Below, piece after piece: positions 26,084 through 34,693 of a stretch of DNA of 64,000 nt; position 1 is the stretch's first letter, and the number at the start of each line of letters is the position of its first letter. The stretch covers positions 24,358-88,357 of the forward strand of contig JBGCDP010000037.1 in the NCBI GenBank assembly GCA_045105475.1. The letters are read 5' to 3'. The DNA comes from WTJY01 sp045105475 (lineage in GTDB: Bacteria; Chloroflexota; Anaerolineae; Promineifilales; Promineifilaceae). The notes beneath the pieces were generated by a model. That model ran no database searches. It was not told the origin of the DNA and was given only the letters and a program-made list of their open reading frames with translations. The position numbers and the translations under genes were made by a program.

Positions 26084-28027
26084 TTATTTTGAATTTTTTG
26101 GAAGACAGTCGGCTTGGATGTTACTTAGGCTTGCATTGTCTGTTAAAGAGGCTCCACTCTCCTCATATGCTTGCTCCCGCTCAACTGATACAAAATTATA
26201 AACGCCGGATAAAATCGCTGTAGGTTGCTCAACTGCCTCAAGTATTCTGCGGTCTACAATAATCGAATTAGGCGGAGCCTTGAGCCGCTGCGATGAGATT
26301 TGAAGTGGTGGACCATCGTTTTGGGCCACAAGCCGTCCATTCTCTGATAAAGCTTGGATAAAAAGAGATGCAGATTCATCCAACGTTACTTTCAGCCGCA
26401 AGGTTGAAGTGAAAATAACAGAATTCTTATCTTGGGCGCACGCGGTTTGTTTAAGGAAATCAATACTTTCAGTTGACCATAAAATGTCATGCCCCACCTG
26501 ATCTGGTTGAATGGATCCGCGCCAAAATCCGGTGGGTGTTTCAGCTAAATAGTTGGTTGCAACAATTTGGATTGATCTATCTTGGCTGGGTTCAAGCTCG
26601 CCGACGGCACCAACTTTGTAAACGCCATAAGTATAGGGTGTTTGTGCTAAGGCTTCGGGAACATCAAGAATGGTAATTTGCGGAGTGAGGTTGAAGTTGG
26701 CGCGTACCAGTTCGGCCGCAAATAGGTGAACGCCCATAACTGGTGCAAACTCAGTTCCGGCTGGGAATACCTGTTGGGGCCATGCAACCCACTGTGGCAG
26801 GTTCACAATGATCAAATCGTCGTTGACTCGTTCTTGTGACAAAGTTTCGCCTATTGTGTGAATTGGCCGACTGCCCATCGCATATAAATCGATCATGCGC
26901 CGGTTGAACCAAGTTCCTGCAAATACTAGGCAGATTAACAGGGCTGTTGGCGTTAGTTTGCTGAGGCTTTTAAAGCCTAATGAGCTTTTACCTTTAAATG
27001 AAAGCAAGCCGCTCCAAAGTATCGCAACTCCTGCGCCGCTTGGGTACAGCAGTCGAGCACCATCTTCAATGTAATAGGTTGGCAGGGTAATGCCAATCAG
27101 CAAAGATGCGAGTAGAAACCAGACCAACCCCATCTTAAACGATGTGGTCTGCCCTGGTTCAAGCCCTTTCCAGTGAAGAAAGATTACCCATCCGGCCAGC
27201 AGGGCAAAACCGGCGAGAATTGCAGCTTGGCCGTTTAAAATGTTGCTTAGCACTAAAACAAACGGCCATGCGGCTGTCTGTAGGAAGAGTGAGATTTTGG
27301 GTAGTAGCGCGTTTCCGCCGAAATTGAGCGTCGGTCCACCGCCTCGGGGCAAGAATAAATAAATAACCAAATAGATAGTAGCGGTTAAATACAGTGCACC
27401 GTTTTGTCGAATCTGATCTTGAATCAAATTCTGTATTGAAAAACCTGATCGAGACCATGCTAAAAAGAGCACGAGGGGAATGAGCAGGACGGCCGTTTCA
27501 TGGGTAAGGGCACCGAGGATAAATACAACGGGCAACGCCCACCGATTTGTTTGATGCAAGGCGATATTCAGACCCAGTAAAATAAAGAATGTGACTGTGA
27601 GGTATGGATTATTCCCGTAAATGGCGAGAGCCTGATAGGCGAAGGGGAATGATGCCAGCAACAGCCCGGCCGCCAATGCTTGCCATCTCTCCTTGGTCAT
27701 GCGCCAGACGAGCTTTGTGAGCAAGAGGGCGTTAAGTGCATGGGTGATGATATTAAGCCAATGAAAAAGCCAGACAGGATAACGGCCGAGTAGATTTTGA
27801 AAAAAAACGATCGGTAAAAAAACAAGCGGTCGATAAAAACCAAAGCGCTCATCTGGTAAAAAGACACTTAGCAGGGTTTGCCCATCTGCCAATTGTGTAT
27901 GCAGTAGCGTGTCATACATAAGTGGATGGCTGATGGTCGAGGCATAAATGATGACTGCTAGTAAAGGTGGCAGCAGGAAAAGTAGAGAGTAGAAGGGTGA
28001 GGTGTGTGTGTGCTTTGTACGAGTCAC
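26084..28027 (-). CDS. Polytopic membrane protein, GT-C/PMT-like
   Basis: The protein has about ten hydrophobic helices and a C-terminal soluble region of about 200 residues. The first loop (YDTLLHTQLADGQTLLSVF..DERFGFYRPLVFLPIVFFQN) and ALTHETAVLLIPLVL resemble large GT-C glycosyltransferases that use lipid-linked sugars, so a role in surface glycan assembly is plausible but unproven. The start is ambiguous. The frame opens at ATG 28135, inside the end of mutL. A GTG at 28027 (VTRTKHTHTSPFYSLLF...), just after the mutL stop, gives a normal N-terminus before the first helix, so I chose that. Neither has a clear ribosome-binding site. Confidence 0.72.
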   Translation of the reverse strand: MTRTKHTHTSPFYSLLFLLPPLLAVIIYASTISHPLMYDTLLHTQLADGQTLLSVFLPDERFGFYRPLVFLPIVFFQNLLGRYPVWLFHWLNIITHALNALLLTKLVWRMTKERWQALAAGLLLASFPFAYQALAIYGNNPYLTVTFFILLGLNIALHQTNRWALPVVFILGALTHETAVLLIPLVLFLAWSRSGFSIQNLIQDQIRQNGALYLTATIYLVIYLFLPRGGGPTLNFGGNALLPKISLFLQTAAWPFVLVLSNILNGQAAILAGFALLAGWVIFLHWKGLEPGQTTSFKMGLVWFLLASLLIGITLPTYYIEDGARLLYPSGAGVAILWSGLLSFKGKSSLGFKSLSKLTPTALLICLVFAGTWFNRRMIDLYAMGSRPIHTIGETLSQERVNDDLIIVNLPQWVAWPQQVFPAGTEFAPVMGVHLFAAELVRANFNLTPQITILDVPEALAQTPYTYGVYKVGAVGELEPSQDRSIQIVATNYLAETPTGFWRGSIQPDQVGHDILWSTESIDFLKQTACAQDKNSVIFTSTLRLKVTLDESASLFIQALSENGRLVAQNDGPPLQISSQRLKAPPNSIIVDRRILEAVEQPTAILSGVYNFVSVEREQAYEESGASLTDNASLSNIQADCLPKNSK

Positions 28028-28044
28028 TAAATACTGATCACTGT

Positions 28045-29925
28045 TTACGGTCGGCCGAACTCTTTGGCGAGCTGTGATACAGATAAAAAGATTAGCGTCG
28101 GCCGGCCGTGTGGGCAGGTATGAGGATTCTGGCACTGCTCAAGTTGTTGAATGAGGGCTTCCATCTCTTGGCGTGACAGGGTTTGGCCAGCCTTAATCGA
28201 GGCTGTTTTACAGACACGGCGAATGATTTTGTCTTCAACCTTTTGCTGCATCGGCGTGTCGCCTCGCTCTAAATCAGCAATGATGTCTAGAATAACGCGA
28301 GTTGGGTCCTGATGAGCAACCACGGCCGGAACCGAACGAATCATATACGCACTGGGGCCAAATGAATCAATTTGAAACCCAAGACTCGTAAGGGATGGAA
28401 TTTGGCTTTCCAGCAAGGTAGCTTGGTCTGGGGAAAGGTGCACGGCCGCGCCTGCAACAAGCCCCTGTGACGGGATTTCTTGACGTGCATGGGCCGCCAT
28501 AAAATTTTCGTACTGAATGCGTTCATGGGCCGCATGCTGATCAATTAAGAACATCCCTTCTGGCCCTTCGGTGATGATATAGCTGGCCCCTACTTGGCCA
28601 ATGACGCGCATGATCGGCAGCTTTTCCCCTGCTAGATCATTGCTATGAGCGGAATGTGGCACACCATTTGCACCTGCATCTTGCCCGATAATTGGGATCG
28701 GGTCACCTGGATAGCGTGGCAAGCCCAACCCCATCTGACCTTGAGGCTGAGCTTGAGGATCAAAACGCCCTCGTTCTTGTGGATGGCGCAGGGCGTATTC
28801 CCAGCTTTTTTCCCCTTCACGGCCGGAATGGGTAAACGCCTGATTGGCGCGCCCTTCCCAACCGGATGGCTGGGTTAGAGATTCAAAATGGCCTGACCGA
28901 ATAGAACGAACCGGTGTATCGGCAATGATTGTTTGCCGAACCGCTTTTTGGGTTTTACCAAATATTTGGCCGGGATTTGTGAAGCGGACTTCTGTTTTTG
29001 TTGGGTGAACGTTGACATCCACTTCGTTGAGTGGCATCGAGATAAATACGACTGCCAAAGGATAGCGGCCGATAGGCAGCAAGGTATGGTATGCCTGAAC
29101 AACGGCGTAGGTTATGTTTTTATCTTTGATCCAGCGGCCGTTTACAAAAAGGGTGACATGATTGCGATTGGCCCGATGAATTGAAGGGGGGGCGGCATAG
29201 CCACTAACGGTTATTGTTTCTTGCTCAAGCTCTTCCTCAGTTTTGTCCTTGCGCTCGATAGGCAGTAGATCACGGGCGATTTCTGCACCATATACAGCGA
29301 TAAGCACATCGATTAGGTTGCCTGAGCCGGTGGTCTGGAATGCGATGCGATTGTCATGCACGAGGCGGAATCGAATACCGGGATAAGCCATCGCATATTT
29401 GGTGGCAAACTCGTCGATAAGGCGTTTTTCAGTCGCGATCGTTTTTAAAAATTTGAGTCGAGCGGGAACGTTGAAAAACAGATTTTCAATGGAGATGACG
29501 GTTCCTTGAGGGGCCCCTACTTGGTCACGGCTAGAAACATGTCCACCGTTCATCTGAATGCGTGTTCCGGAGGTTTCACCGTGGGCACGGGTGACGATGG
29601 TAGTTTGGCTAACGGCCGCAATTGCGGCTAATGCCTCACCACGAAAGCCTAGTGTTGCAATGGCTTCGAGCTGGTCGGCCGAACTGAGCTTGCTGGTGGC
29701 ATGACGGCGAAAAGCGGTTTCAACTTGATCTGTGGGAATGCCTTGACCATCATCCGCAATTTGGATGGCTTTACGGCCGCCTTCTTGAATGTCTATGTTG
29801 ATCGTTTTGGCGCCAGCGTCAATGGCGTTTTCAACAAGCTCTTTGACGGCCGAAGCGGGTCGTTCGATGACTTCGCCAGCTGCTATTTGGGAGGCGAGTT
29901 GTTCAGATAAAACCTTGATGGGCAT
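28045..29925 (-). CDS. mutL: DNA mismatch repair protein MutL, endonuclease type
   Basis: The 626-residue protein has the N-terminal GHKL ATPase (LASQIAAGEVIERPASAVKELVENAIDAGA; DDGQGI; TLGFRGEAL) and a C-terminal dimerisation/endonuclease domain. The metal-binding motif DQHA-x2-E-x4-E is intact at residues 462-473, with CKTASIKAG and CPHGRP near the C-terminus. It should therefore nick DNA itself, as in bacteria without MutH. No mutS is in the window. The start has no ribosome-binding site, but TAAAAT lies 6 nt upstream of the ATG (29932-29937). Confidence 0.97.
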   Translation of the reverse strand: MPIKVLSEQLASQIAAGEVIERPASAVKELVENAIDAGAKTINIDIQEGGRKAIQIADDGQGIPTDQVETAFRRHATSKLSSADQLEAIATLGFRGEALAAIAAVSQTTIVTRAHGETSGTRIQMNGGHVSSRDQVGAPQGTVISIENLFFNVPARLKFLKTIATEKRLIDEFATKYAMAYPGIRFRLVHDNRIAFQTTGSGNLIDVLIAVYGAEIARDLLPIERKDKTEEELEQETITVSGYAAPPSIHRANRNHVTLFVNGRWIKDKNITYAVVQAYHTLLPIGRYPLAVVFISMPLNEVDVNVHPTKTEVRFTNPGQIFGKTQKAVRQTIIADTPVRSIRSGHFESLTQPSGWEGRANQAFTHSGREGEKSWEYALRHPQERGRFDPQAQPQGQMGLGLPRYPGDPIPIIGQDAGANGVPHSAHSNDLAGEKLPIMRVIGQVGASYIITEGPEGMFLIDQHAAHERIQYENFMAAHARQEIPSQGLVAGAAVHLSPDQATLLESQIPSLTSLGFQIDSFGPSAYMIRSVPAVVAHQDPTRVILDIIADLERGDTPMQQKVEDKIIRRVCKTASIKAGQTLSRQEMEALIQQLEQCQNPHTCPHGRPTLIFLSVSQLAKEFGRP

Positions 29926-29985
29926 TCTGTTATTTTACCAGAGATGCGGTTTTGAGGTATTGAAATATTAGAAATGGTCCAGCCA

Positions 29986-31323
29986 CTATTTTGCCCAAAG
30001 CGAAATATCACGTGCGGCCCACTCTAACTGGCCATTAAACCAATTTTCGCCTTTAAAAAGCACTTCGGTGGTTCCTTGAGGGATGGGGTGCCAATAGCTT
30101 CTGAAATGATTGTTCTGCTTTGTTTTTGAATGTGCCTGCTCGTTTGCGACTTGCCAAGTCGTCCCATTATCAAAAGAAACTTGAAGATTTTCACCGATAC
30201 CAGCGAATCGGAGGTAGCTTCCGGCCGGGGCTGGTTGCTCTGGGGTGAAGGTTTTGATCGCTGTTGAGGCTGTAATCAAGCGAGGGGTTCCTTGAACCAG
30301 CTCAAACTGTTTTGTGGGATAAAGCATCATGTTGTCCCAATGGAACGTATCTGCCCCATGTTGGTCGCATGCTGATGGGAAGAATGAAAATTCGCAAAGC
30401 TTGTCTGGTGTGTAGCTATGGTGGCCAAACTGAACGGACGCTTCTTTCCAAGCGGGACGACGGAAGATTTCAGGTGCGGCTTGATCGTGCCACCAAAGAT
30501 CATACTCAGGTAGTCCGACTTTTAGTTGCCCGTCAACAACCCCGAAATAAAAGGTGGATCGATTCATTTTGCTCATCTCAAGAACATCGTGATATTGAGT
30601 AAAACTATCAGAGGGTAGATGGGTTTCATTTCCGTTCTCATGAATGGTTATACTGAAGTAGTTTTCTTGCCGCAGACGAATCTGTACCCCTTCGATGGGT
30701 GCCCCTTGCAGATCAGGGTCAAATTCATGGATGGCGAGCTGTAAGTTTCGGTCGAACGGTGTAATCCAAACATCTACCCAGTTGCGGGCTGGATTGACTC
30801 GATAAGTTGACATGTCGAACTTGATAAACCAATCCTCTGTTGTGTCGATGAGACGATCTGGAGCGAAGTAAACCAGACCGTAACCGCCGTTGTCTGAAAC
30901 GCCATAGTTGGCGGTCATCATGTGGTTTTTACAGATGTATAGGTTGTCTTCAAAGGCAGTAATCGTGTGTGTAGCTGGAGGCGGTTCGCAGTTGAGGCCA
31001 TGATCGGCCGGCATTGGGGCCATCTCGTAGAGTTTGTCTTGGTCACGTTGATGGATGGTTAGATCCCAATTTTCATCGGTCCATTGTTGGGGAGTGCTAG
31101 GATCTCCGTCAAATGTCTCAAAAAACACAAGTGAATTATCGATTTTAATTGAAGGCTCACCAGCGACACGTGGATACGGTTTGTTGATGAGAGGGATAAA
31201 TATAGTCGTCTCTGTCTCTGAGAAATCGATAGCGCCGACTGAGGGCTGAACTGAGCCTGAATAGGAAGTTAAAGCCAATGTAAGCGTAAGGCTGCATAAA
31301 AATAATAGATTAAATTTGGTCAT
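29986..31323 (-). CDS. Secreted protein, jelly-roll-like, unknown function
   Basis: The 445-residue protein has a signal peptide (MTKFNLLFLCSLTLTLALTS) and a FIPLINKP phrase that I often associate with Chloroflexota secreted proteins. The long middle part (FFETFDGDPSTPQQWTDENWDL; GGYGLVYFAPDRLIDTTEDWFIKFDMSTYRVN) reads like a concanavalin/laminin-G-type beta sandwich that may bind glycans. A second beta module with SYLRFAGIGENLQVSFDNGTTW follows. No catalytic motif is recognised. AGAGGATG precedes the start. Confidence 0.75.
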   Translation of the reverse strand: MTKFNLLFLCSLTLTLALTSYSGSVQPSVGAIDFSETETTIFIPLINKPYPRVAGEPSIKIDNSLVFFETFDGDPSTPQQWTDENWDLTIHQRDQDKLYEMAPMPADHGLNCEPPPATHTITAFEDNLYICKNHMMTANYGVSDNGGYGLVYFAPDRLIDTTEDWFIKFDMSTYRVNPARNWVDVWITPFDRNLQLAIHEFDPDLQGAPIEGVQIRLRQENYFSITIHENGNETHLPSDSFTQYHDVLEMSKMNRSTFYFGVVDGQLKVGLPEYDLWWHDQAAPEIFRRPAWKEASVQFGHHSYTPDKLCEFSFFPSACDQHGADTFHWDNMMLYPTKQFELVQGTPRLITASTAIKTFTPEQPAPAGSYLRFAGIGENLQVSFDNGTTWQVANEQAHSKTKQNNHFRSYWHPIPQGTTEVLFKGENWFNGQLEWAARDISLWAK

Positions 31324-31518
31324 GAAAACATCCTCTTTGCACCGTAAACGGTATGGTTGTTGAGTGAAGGGTTACGGTAGTCATGATCGTCAATTTCTGG
31401 TTTCTTGTAAATCCTTCATCATTACTAGTGGCAGAGAAGGGGTAAGTTGCTCCATGCTTCACGACCTCCTAGAATTAGCTTAATATAAACCCTACAATCT
31501 AAAAGCCAAAAGTTCCTC

Positions 31519-32346
31519 ATGTTTGATTTTGATGAAAAAGTAATAGATGATATTCCTGTGGTCGTGCTTGATACCGAGACAACCGGTTTATATACTGCTT
31601 TGGGCCATCGGGTTATTGAAATTGGTGCGGTTCGGTTAGAAGGTGGGAAGCAGATTGGTGAATTTCAATCGATGTTAAATCCCGGCCGACCTATTGAGCA
31701 ACGAGCCTCTGAAATTACAGGAATCATCGATGAAGATGTGGCTGATGCCCCCGTTTTTGCCGATATTAGTGACGAACTTGATCGATTTTTAGAAGGGTCC
31801 TTGCTGATTGCCCATAATGCGAAATTTGATGCTGATTTTATGGGCAATGAATATAACTTGATCGGCCGTTCATTGGAAAACCCGTGGCTGTGTACGCTAA
31901 AGTTGGCTCGCCAATACTTCCACTTTGGACGTAATAATTTAACCCATATTGCAGGCAAATTAAATGTTCCAATGACTAAAGCCCACCGAGCAATGAATGA
32001 TGTTGTGGTCACGGCCGAAGTTTTTCGCCGGATGAATCGAGAATTGGTAGCTAAGCAAAAGTTTAAAACCGTCGGTGATTTACTTTATGCACAAGATGGA
32101 GCTATGTATTCCCCTTCTGTGCAAGATATAGAATTGCCCCCAATATTGGCCGAGGCATTGGCAACGAAGCAAGATATAAAAATTCGATACGTATCAGAGG
32201 TTGGAACGATTAATTCGCGGCGAGTCACCCCTCGTTATGCAACCCAAAATGGGAAGACGGGGTACTTTATTGCGTTTTGCCATTTACGGCAGCAGCAGCG
32301 TACTTTTCGAATTGATCGAATTATGGGCGCCGAATTTATTGTGTAG
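31519..32346 (+). CDS. DnaQ-like 3'-5' exonuclease fused to a WYL-like domain
   Basis: Residues 1-180 are a DEDDh exonuclease of the DNA polymerase III epsilon type. Exo I has Asp18/Glu20 (LDTETTG), Exo II has Asp104 (HNAKFDADF), and Exo III has His156-x4-Asp161 (HRAMND). After a linker, residues 213-275 look like a WYL domain: IKIRYVSEVGTINSRRVTPR, then AFCHLRQQQRTFRIDRI. WYL domains are ligand- or nucleic-acid-sensing modules usually found in transcription regulators. The fusion suggests a nuclease whose activity is gated by a nucleotide or ssDNA signal (inference). The start ATG lies in a leader without a strong ribosome-binding site. The gene is convergent with the Nudix regulator. Confidence 0.88.
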   Translation: MFDFDEKVIDDIPVVVLDTETTGLYTALGHRVIEIGAVRLEGGKQIGEFQSMLNPGRPIEQRASEITGIIDEDVADAPVFADISDELDRFLEGSLLIAHNAKFDADFMGNEYNLIGRSLENPWLCTLKLARQYFHFGRNNLTHIAGKLNVPMTKAHRAMNDVVVTAEVFRRMNRELVAKQKFKTVGDLLYAQDGAMYSPSVQDIELPPILAEALATKQDIKIRYVSEVGTINSRRVTPRYATQNGKTGYFIAFCHLRQQQRTFRIDRIMGAEFIV

Positions 32347-32363
32347 GCTGCTTTTGCAGGATC

Positions 32364-33074
32364 CTAAGGGAACAATCGGCGGCTTTTGATTTCAGCGACT
32401 GAATCATCAACATAATGATAAAGCTTTGCAGGGCGCCCTTCTCCTTCTTTTGTTTTTTGTCCAGTTTCCTCGATGACTCCGGCTGCTAGAATTTTGCGAC
32501 GGAAGTTACGCTTGTCTAGGGGCTCGTCTAAAACGACTTCATATGCCTGCTGTAGCTGTGTTAGGGTGAACTGATCGGGTAGAAGTTCAAAACCAACCGA
32601 AGTGTATTCAAGTTTGTATTTAAGTCTCTGGTGGGCATATTCAACGATTTTTTTGTGGTCAAAGGCGAGGTCTGGCAATGATTTCAGGGAATACCATTTT
32701 GCGGCTCCTTTTAGTTCTGCTTGGTCAACCTGTATAGCTACTGACTCATAAGGGACAAGTGCAAAGTAGGCAACGGTCACGATGCGCATGCGTGGGTCAC
32801 GATCAATATCGCCAAATGTAAACAGTTGCTCTGTATAAACGGCCGTTACACCGGTTTCTTCAGCTAACTTTCGGGCGGCCGCATCTTCTAAAGACTCATT
32901 ATTTTGCACAAAACCACCAGGTAAAGCCCAAACTTCCTGATAGGGTGCATGTTGACGGCGTACCAACAACGCATGCAGGTCATTATTATTCAATGCAAAA
33001 ATAACGACATCAACAGTAATTGCCGGTCTGTCATGCTCTGGAGGAGTAAACCCGATATCTTGATCATTATCCAT
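32364..33074 (-). CDS. Nudix-related transcriptional regulator, NrtR type
   Basis: The 236-residue protein has a Nudix domain fused to a C-terminal winged helix (FTLTQLQQAYEVVLDEPLDKRNFRRKIL, the NrtR signature). NrtR proteins sense ADP-ribose or related metabolites and often repress NAD-pathway genes. The Nudix box is slightly degenerate: Gly54, Glu60, Arg68, then Lys69 where Glu is usual, followed by Glu72/Glu73. So catalytic activity may be reduced while ligand binding remains. No NAD genes are adjacent. Promoter and start have a leaderless layout with a palindrome in the spacer. Confidence 0.88.
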   Translation of the reverse strand: MDNDQDIGFTPPEHDRPAITVDVVIFALNNNDLHALLVRRQHAPYQEVWALPGGFVQNNESLEDAAARKLAEETGVTAVYTEQLFTFGDIDRDPRMRIVTVAYFALVPYESVAIQVDQAELKGAAKWYSLKSLPDLAFDHKKIVEYAHQRLKYKLEYTSVGFELLPDQFTLTQLQQAYEVVLDEPLDKRNFRRKILAAGVIEETGQKTKEGEGRPAKLYHYVDDSVAEIKSRRLFP

Positions 33075-33080
33075 AAATCG

Positions 33081-33110
33081 ATTTTAATCTTTTAAGATAA
33101 TACATGCCAA
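33081..33110 (-). promoter_or_regulatory. Promoter of the NrtR-type gene with possible autoregulatory operator
   Basis: TTGGCA (33105-33110), 18-bp spacer, TAAAAT (33081-33086), then 6 nt to the ATG. The spacer holds a palindrome ATCTT-TT-AAGAT (33087-33098), well placed for repression. No ribosome-binding site is present. Confidence 0.6.
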
Positions 33111-33178
33111 AACTCCGTGTGAGAAACGATGATTCATGCTGATATTTTGATAGACAACTGAGGAAAGTATCGTTTTTC

Positions 33179-33207
33179 TTGGATGTAGGGTATCAGCCTG
33201 ATAAAAT
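33179..33207 (+). promoter_or_regulatory. Promoter of the ECF sigma gene, leaderless layout
   Basis: TTGGAT (33179-33184), 17-bp spacer, TAAAAT (33202-33207), then 7 nt to ATG 33215. The TTG that could be taken as an upstream start codon is the first half of this -35 box. Confidence 0.6.
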
Positions 33208-33214
33208 CCCCTCA

Positions 33215-33838
33215 ATGACTAAGCGGACTAATACAGAATGGCTTGAATTACTCAAAGGAGAACCGGATGAAACGGCTCTTCTTGACTTACGTGAACTCCT
33301 TATAAGAGGGTTGCGTTACACTTTATCCAGCCGCTTGAACACAAATCTTGATGCAATCATAGAAGATTTTGTACAAGAAAGTTTACTCAAGATTCTGGAT
33401 AAGATCGATACATTTCGTGGGGAAAGCCAGTTTACAACATGGGCTCAAAAAATAGCGGTGCGTGTGGCTTTAACCGAGTTGAGGCGTAGGCGCTGGCGAG
33501 ATTCATCATTAGATGAGATGACAACCTCACGTGATGGGGAGTCTTTTTTTGAGCCGAAGATTATGTCGGACCCAAGCCCAACCCCCGAAAACAGGACAAC
33601 CCGATCAGGGATGATTGCATTAATTCAAAACCTTATTGTTGAAGAATTAACTGAACGGCAAAGAAAAGCGATGACCTTGGTCATGCTGGAGGGGGTCCCG
33701 CTGGAGCAAGCGGCTGAGCAACTAGGCACAAATCGAAATGCGCTTTATAAACTTATTCACGATGCTCGGGTCAGGCTAAAGAAGAAGCTGACAGAAAGGG
33801 GAATGACTTCTGAAGATGTGCTCTCAGTTTTTGAATAA
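33215..33838 (+). CDS. ECF-type RNA polymerase sigma factor
   Basis: From ATG 33215 (MTKRTNTEWLELL) the protein is about 207 residues. Region 2 is visible as DFVQESLLKILDKIDTFRGESQFTTWAQKIAVRVALTELRRRR, and region 4 as LTERQRKAMTLVMLEGVPLEQAAEQLGTNRNALYKLIHDARVRLKK. A zinc-finger anti-sigma candidate follows, the usual pairing for stress-responsive sigma factors. The start is chosen because an apparent promoter overlaps the longer TTG form. Confidence 0.92.
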   Translation: MTKRTNTEWLELLKGEPDETALLDLRELLIRGLRYTLSSRLNTNLDAIIEDFVQESLLKILDKIDTFRGESQFTTWAQKIAVRVALTELRRRRWRDSSLDEMTTSRDGESFFEPKIMSDPSPTPENRTTRSGMIALIQNLIVEELTERQRKAMTLVMLEGVPLEQAAEQLGTNRNALYKLIHDARVRLKKKLTERGMTSEDVLSVFE

Positions 33839-33982
33839 GGGGAATTTATGACGGTTCTGAGACTTTTTCATTCTAATTGCGTTAGGCTTTTCACACTAAT
33901 TTCGCATGACTTAAGTTCCTGAAAAGTAAGACACTTTTAGACCGTAGCGTCATAAAGGTCAGTGCAGTAGAGGTAAATAATA

Positions 33983-34285
33983 ATGTCAACAATCATGAAT
34001 CGGGTTAAAGAGTTTATTCAGCGTGTGCTGGGACAAACGTCAAAACCTGAACAAAAGAAAGAAGAAATAGTAAAAGGCCTAGTCAAAGCTTTGGATATGA
34101 CCCAAGACAGGGAGCTTGCATGCGAAGAAGTCTTTGATGTCATTGATCAGTATGCGGAACTTGTCGCTAATGGTGATGCTCCTGAAAAGGTGATGCCTTT
34201 GGTCCAGCATCATCTTGTGATGTGTGGTCACTGTCGCGAAGAATTTGAAATGCTTCTTGATATGTTAAATGTAGAAGCTGCTTAA
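33983..34285 (+). CDS. Putative zinc-finger anti-sigma factor
   Basis: The 100-residue soluble protein has the H-x3-C-x2-C zinc signature of ZAS-type anti-sigma factors (HLVMCGHC near residues 79-86), preceded by a conserved-looking LACEEVFDVIDQYAELVANGD. It has no membrane helix, so it would act in the cytoplasm. It lies 144 bp after the ECF sigma gene and has its own ribosome-binding site (GAGG). It probably binds and inhibits that sigma factor; zinc or thiol redox state may control release. Confidence 0.8.
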   Translation: MSTIMNRVKEFIQRVLGQTSKPEQKKEEIVKGLVKALDMTQDRELACEEVFDVIDQYAELVANGDAPEKVMPLVQHHLVMCGHCREEFEMLLDMLNVEAA

Positions 34286-34307
34286 CTTTTTGGCTTATTA
34301 ACTGTAA

Positions 34308-34338
34308 GGGTTCTCAAGAAATTGGGAGCCCTTTTTTT
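34308..34338 (+). terminator. Rho-independent terminator of the sigma/anti-sigma unit
   Basis: Stem GGGTTCTC / GGGAGCCC (two G-U pairs), then seven Ts. First of three consecutive hairpins. Confidence 0.85.
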
Positions 34339-34382
34339 ATCCCACATATATCCCACATTATTTTGTGGGATATATGTGGGAT
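34339..34382. other. Long perfect inverted repeat between two terminators
   Basis: 19-bp perfect arms (ATCCCACATATATCCCACA and complement) around a 6-nt loop; each arm itself repeats ATCCCACA / TCCCACA. No T-tract follows. It could be a processing site, a protein-binding palindrome or an insertion remnant. Confidence 0.75.
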
Positions 34383-34392
34383 AAGGTTAAAC

Positions 34393-34432
34393 AAAAAAGC
34401 GGCATTGGAAAATTTCCAATGCCGCTTTTTTT
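34393..34432. terminator. Bidirectional terminator before the cold-shock gene
   Basis: Nearly perfect stem AAAAAAGCGGCATTGG / CCAATGCCGCTTTTTT, giving T-runs on both strands. It serves the convergent anti-sigma and cold-shock genes. Confidence 0.92.
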
Positions 34433-34474
34433 GTATGCTTTTGAAAACTTTGCAGAGTAAACTGCGTAACTTAC

Positions 34475-34693
34475 CTATTTTGAGTGTGGAATCACGCTCT
34501 GGGCCTGTGGCCCTTTGCCTTGATCTATTTCAACGTATTCAACTGGGTCGCCTTCAAAAAGATTGCGATATCCTTCGCCTTCAATTGCTGAAAAGTGAAC
34601 AAATACCTCAGAACCACCATCTTGTGGGTCGATAAATCCATATCCTTTTACGCGGCTAAACCATTTTACAATGCCGTTCTTTTTATCATCCAT
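34475..34693 (-). CDS. Cold-shock-domain protein (CspA family)
   Basis: The 72-residue single OB-fold protein binds single-stranded RNA/DNA and acts as an RNA chaperone. RNP1 reads KGYGFI and RNP2 VFVHFS, with the NGIVKWFS start typical of the family. I place the start at ATG 34693 (MDDKKNGIVKWFS): GGAGG is 10 nt upstream, and the longer in-frame form lacks support. A long leader (several hundred bp free of genes) precedes it, as in many cold-shock genes. Confidence 0.95.
   Translation of the reverse strand: MDDKKNGIVKWFSRVKGYGFIDPQDGGSEVFVHFSAIEGEGYRNLFEGDPVEYVEIDQGKGPQAQSVIPHSK

Noticed and set aside
26160..26220. CRISPR or other tandem-repeat array anywhere in the window
   Set aside because: No regularly spaced repeats were seen; the only recurrent units are CGGCCG, the two 41-bp elements and module repeats inside proteins.
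25861..26223. Plus-strand ORF of 120 codons
   Set aside because: It spans a promoter, a perfect hairpin and an intrinsic terminator, and overlaps the end of the convergent membrane gene; the composition does not look protein-like.
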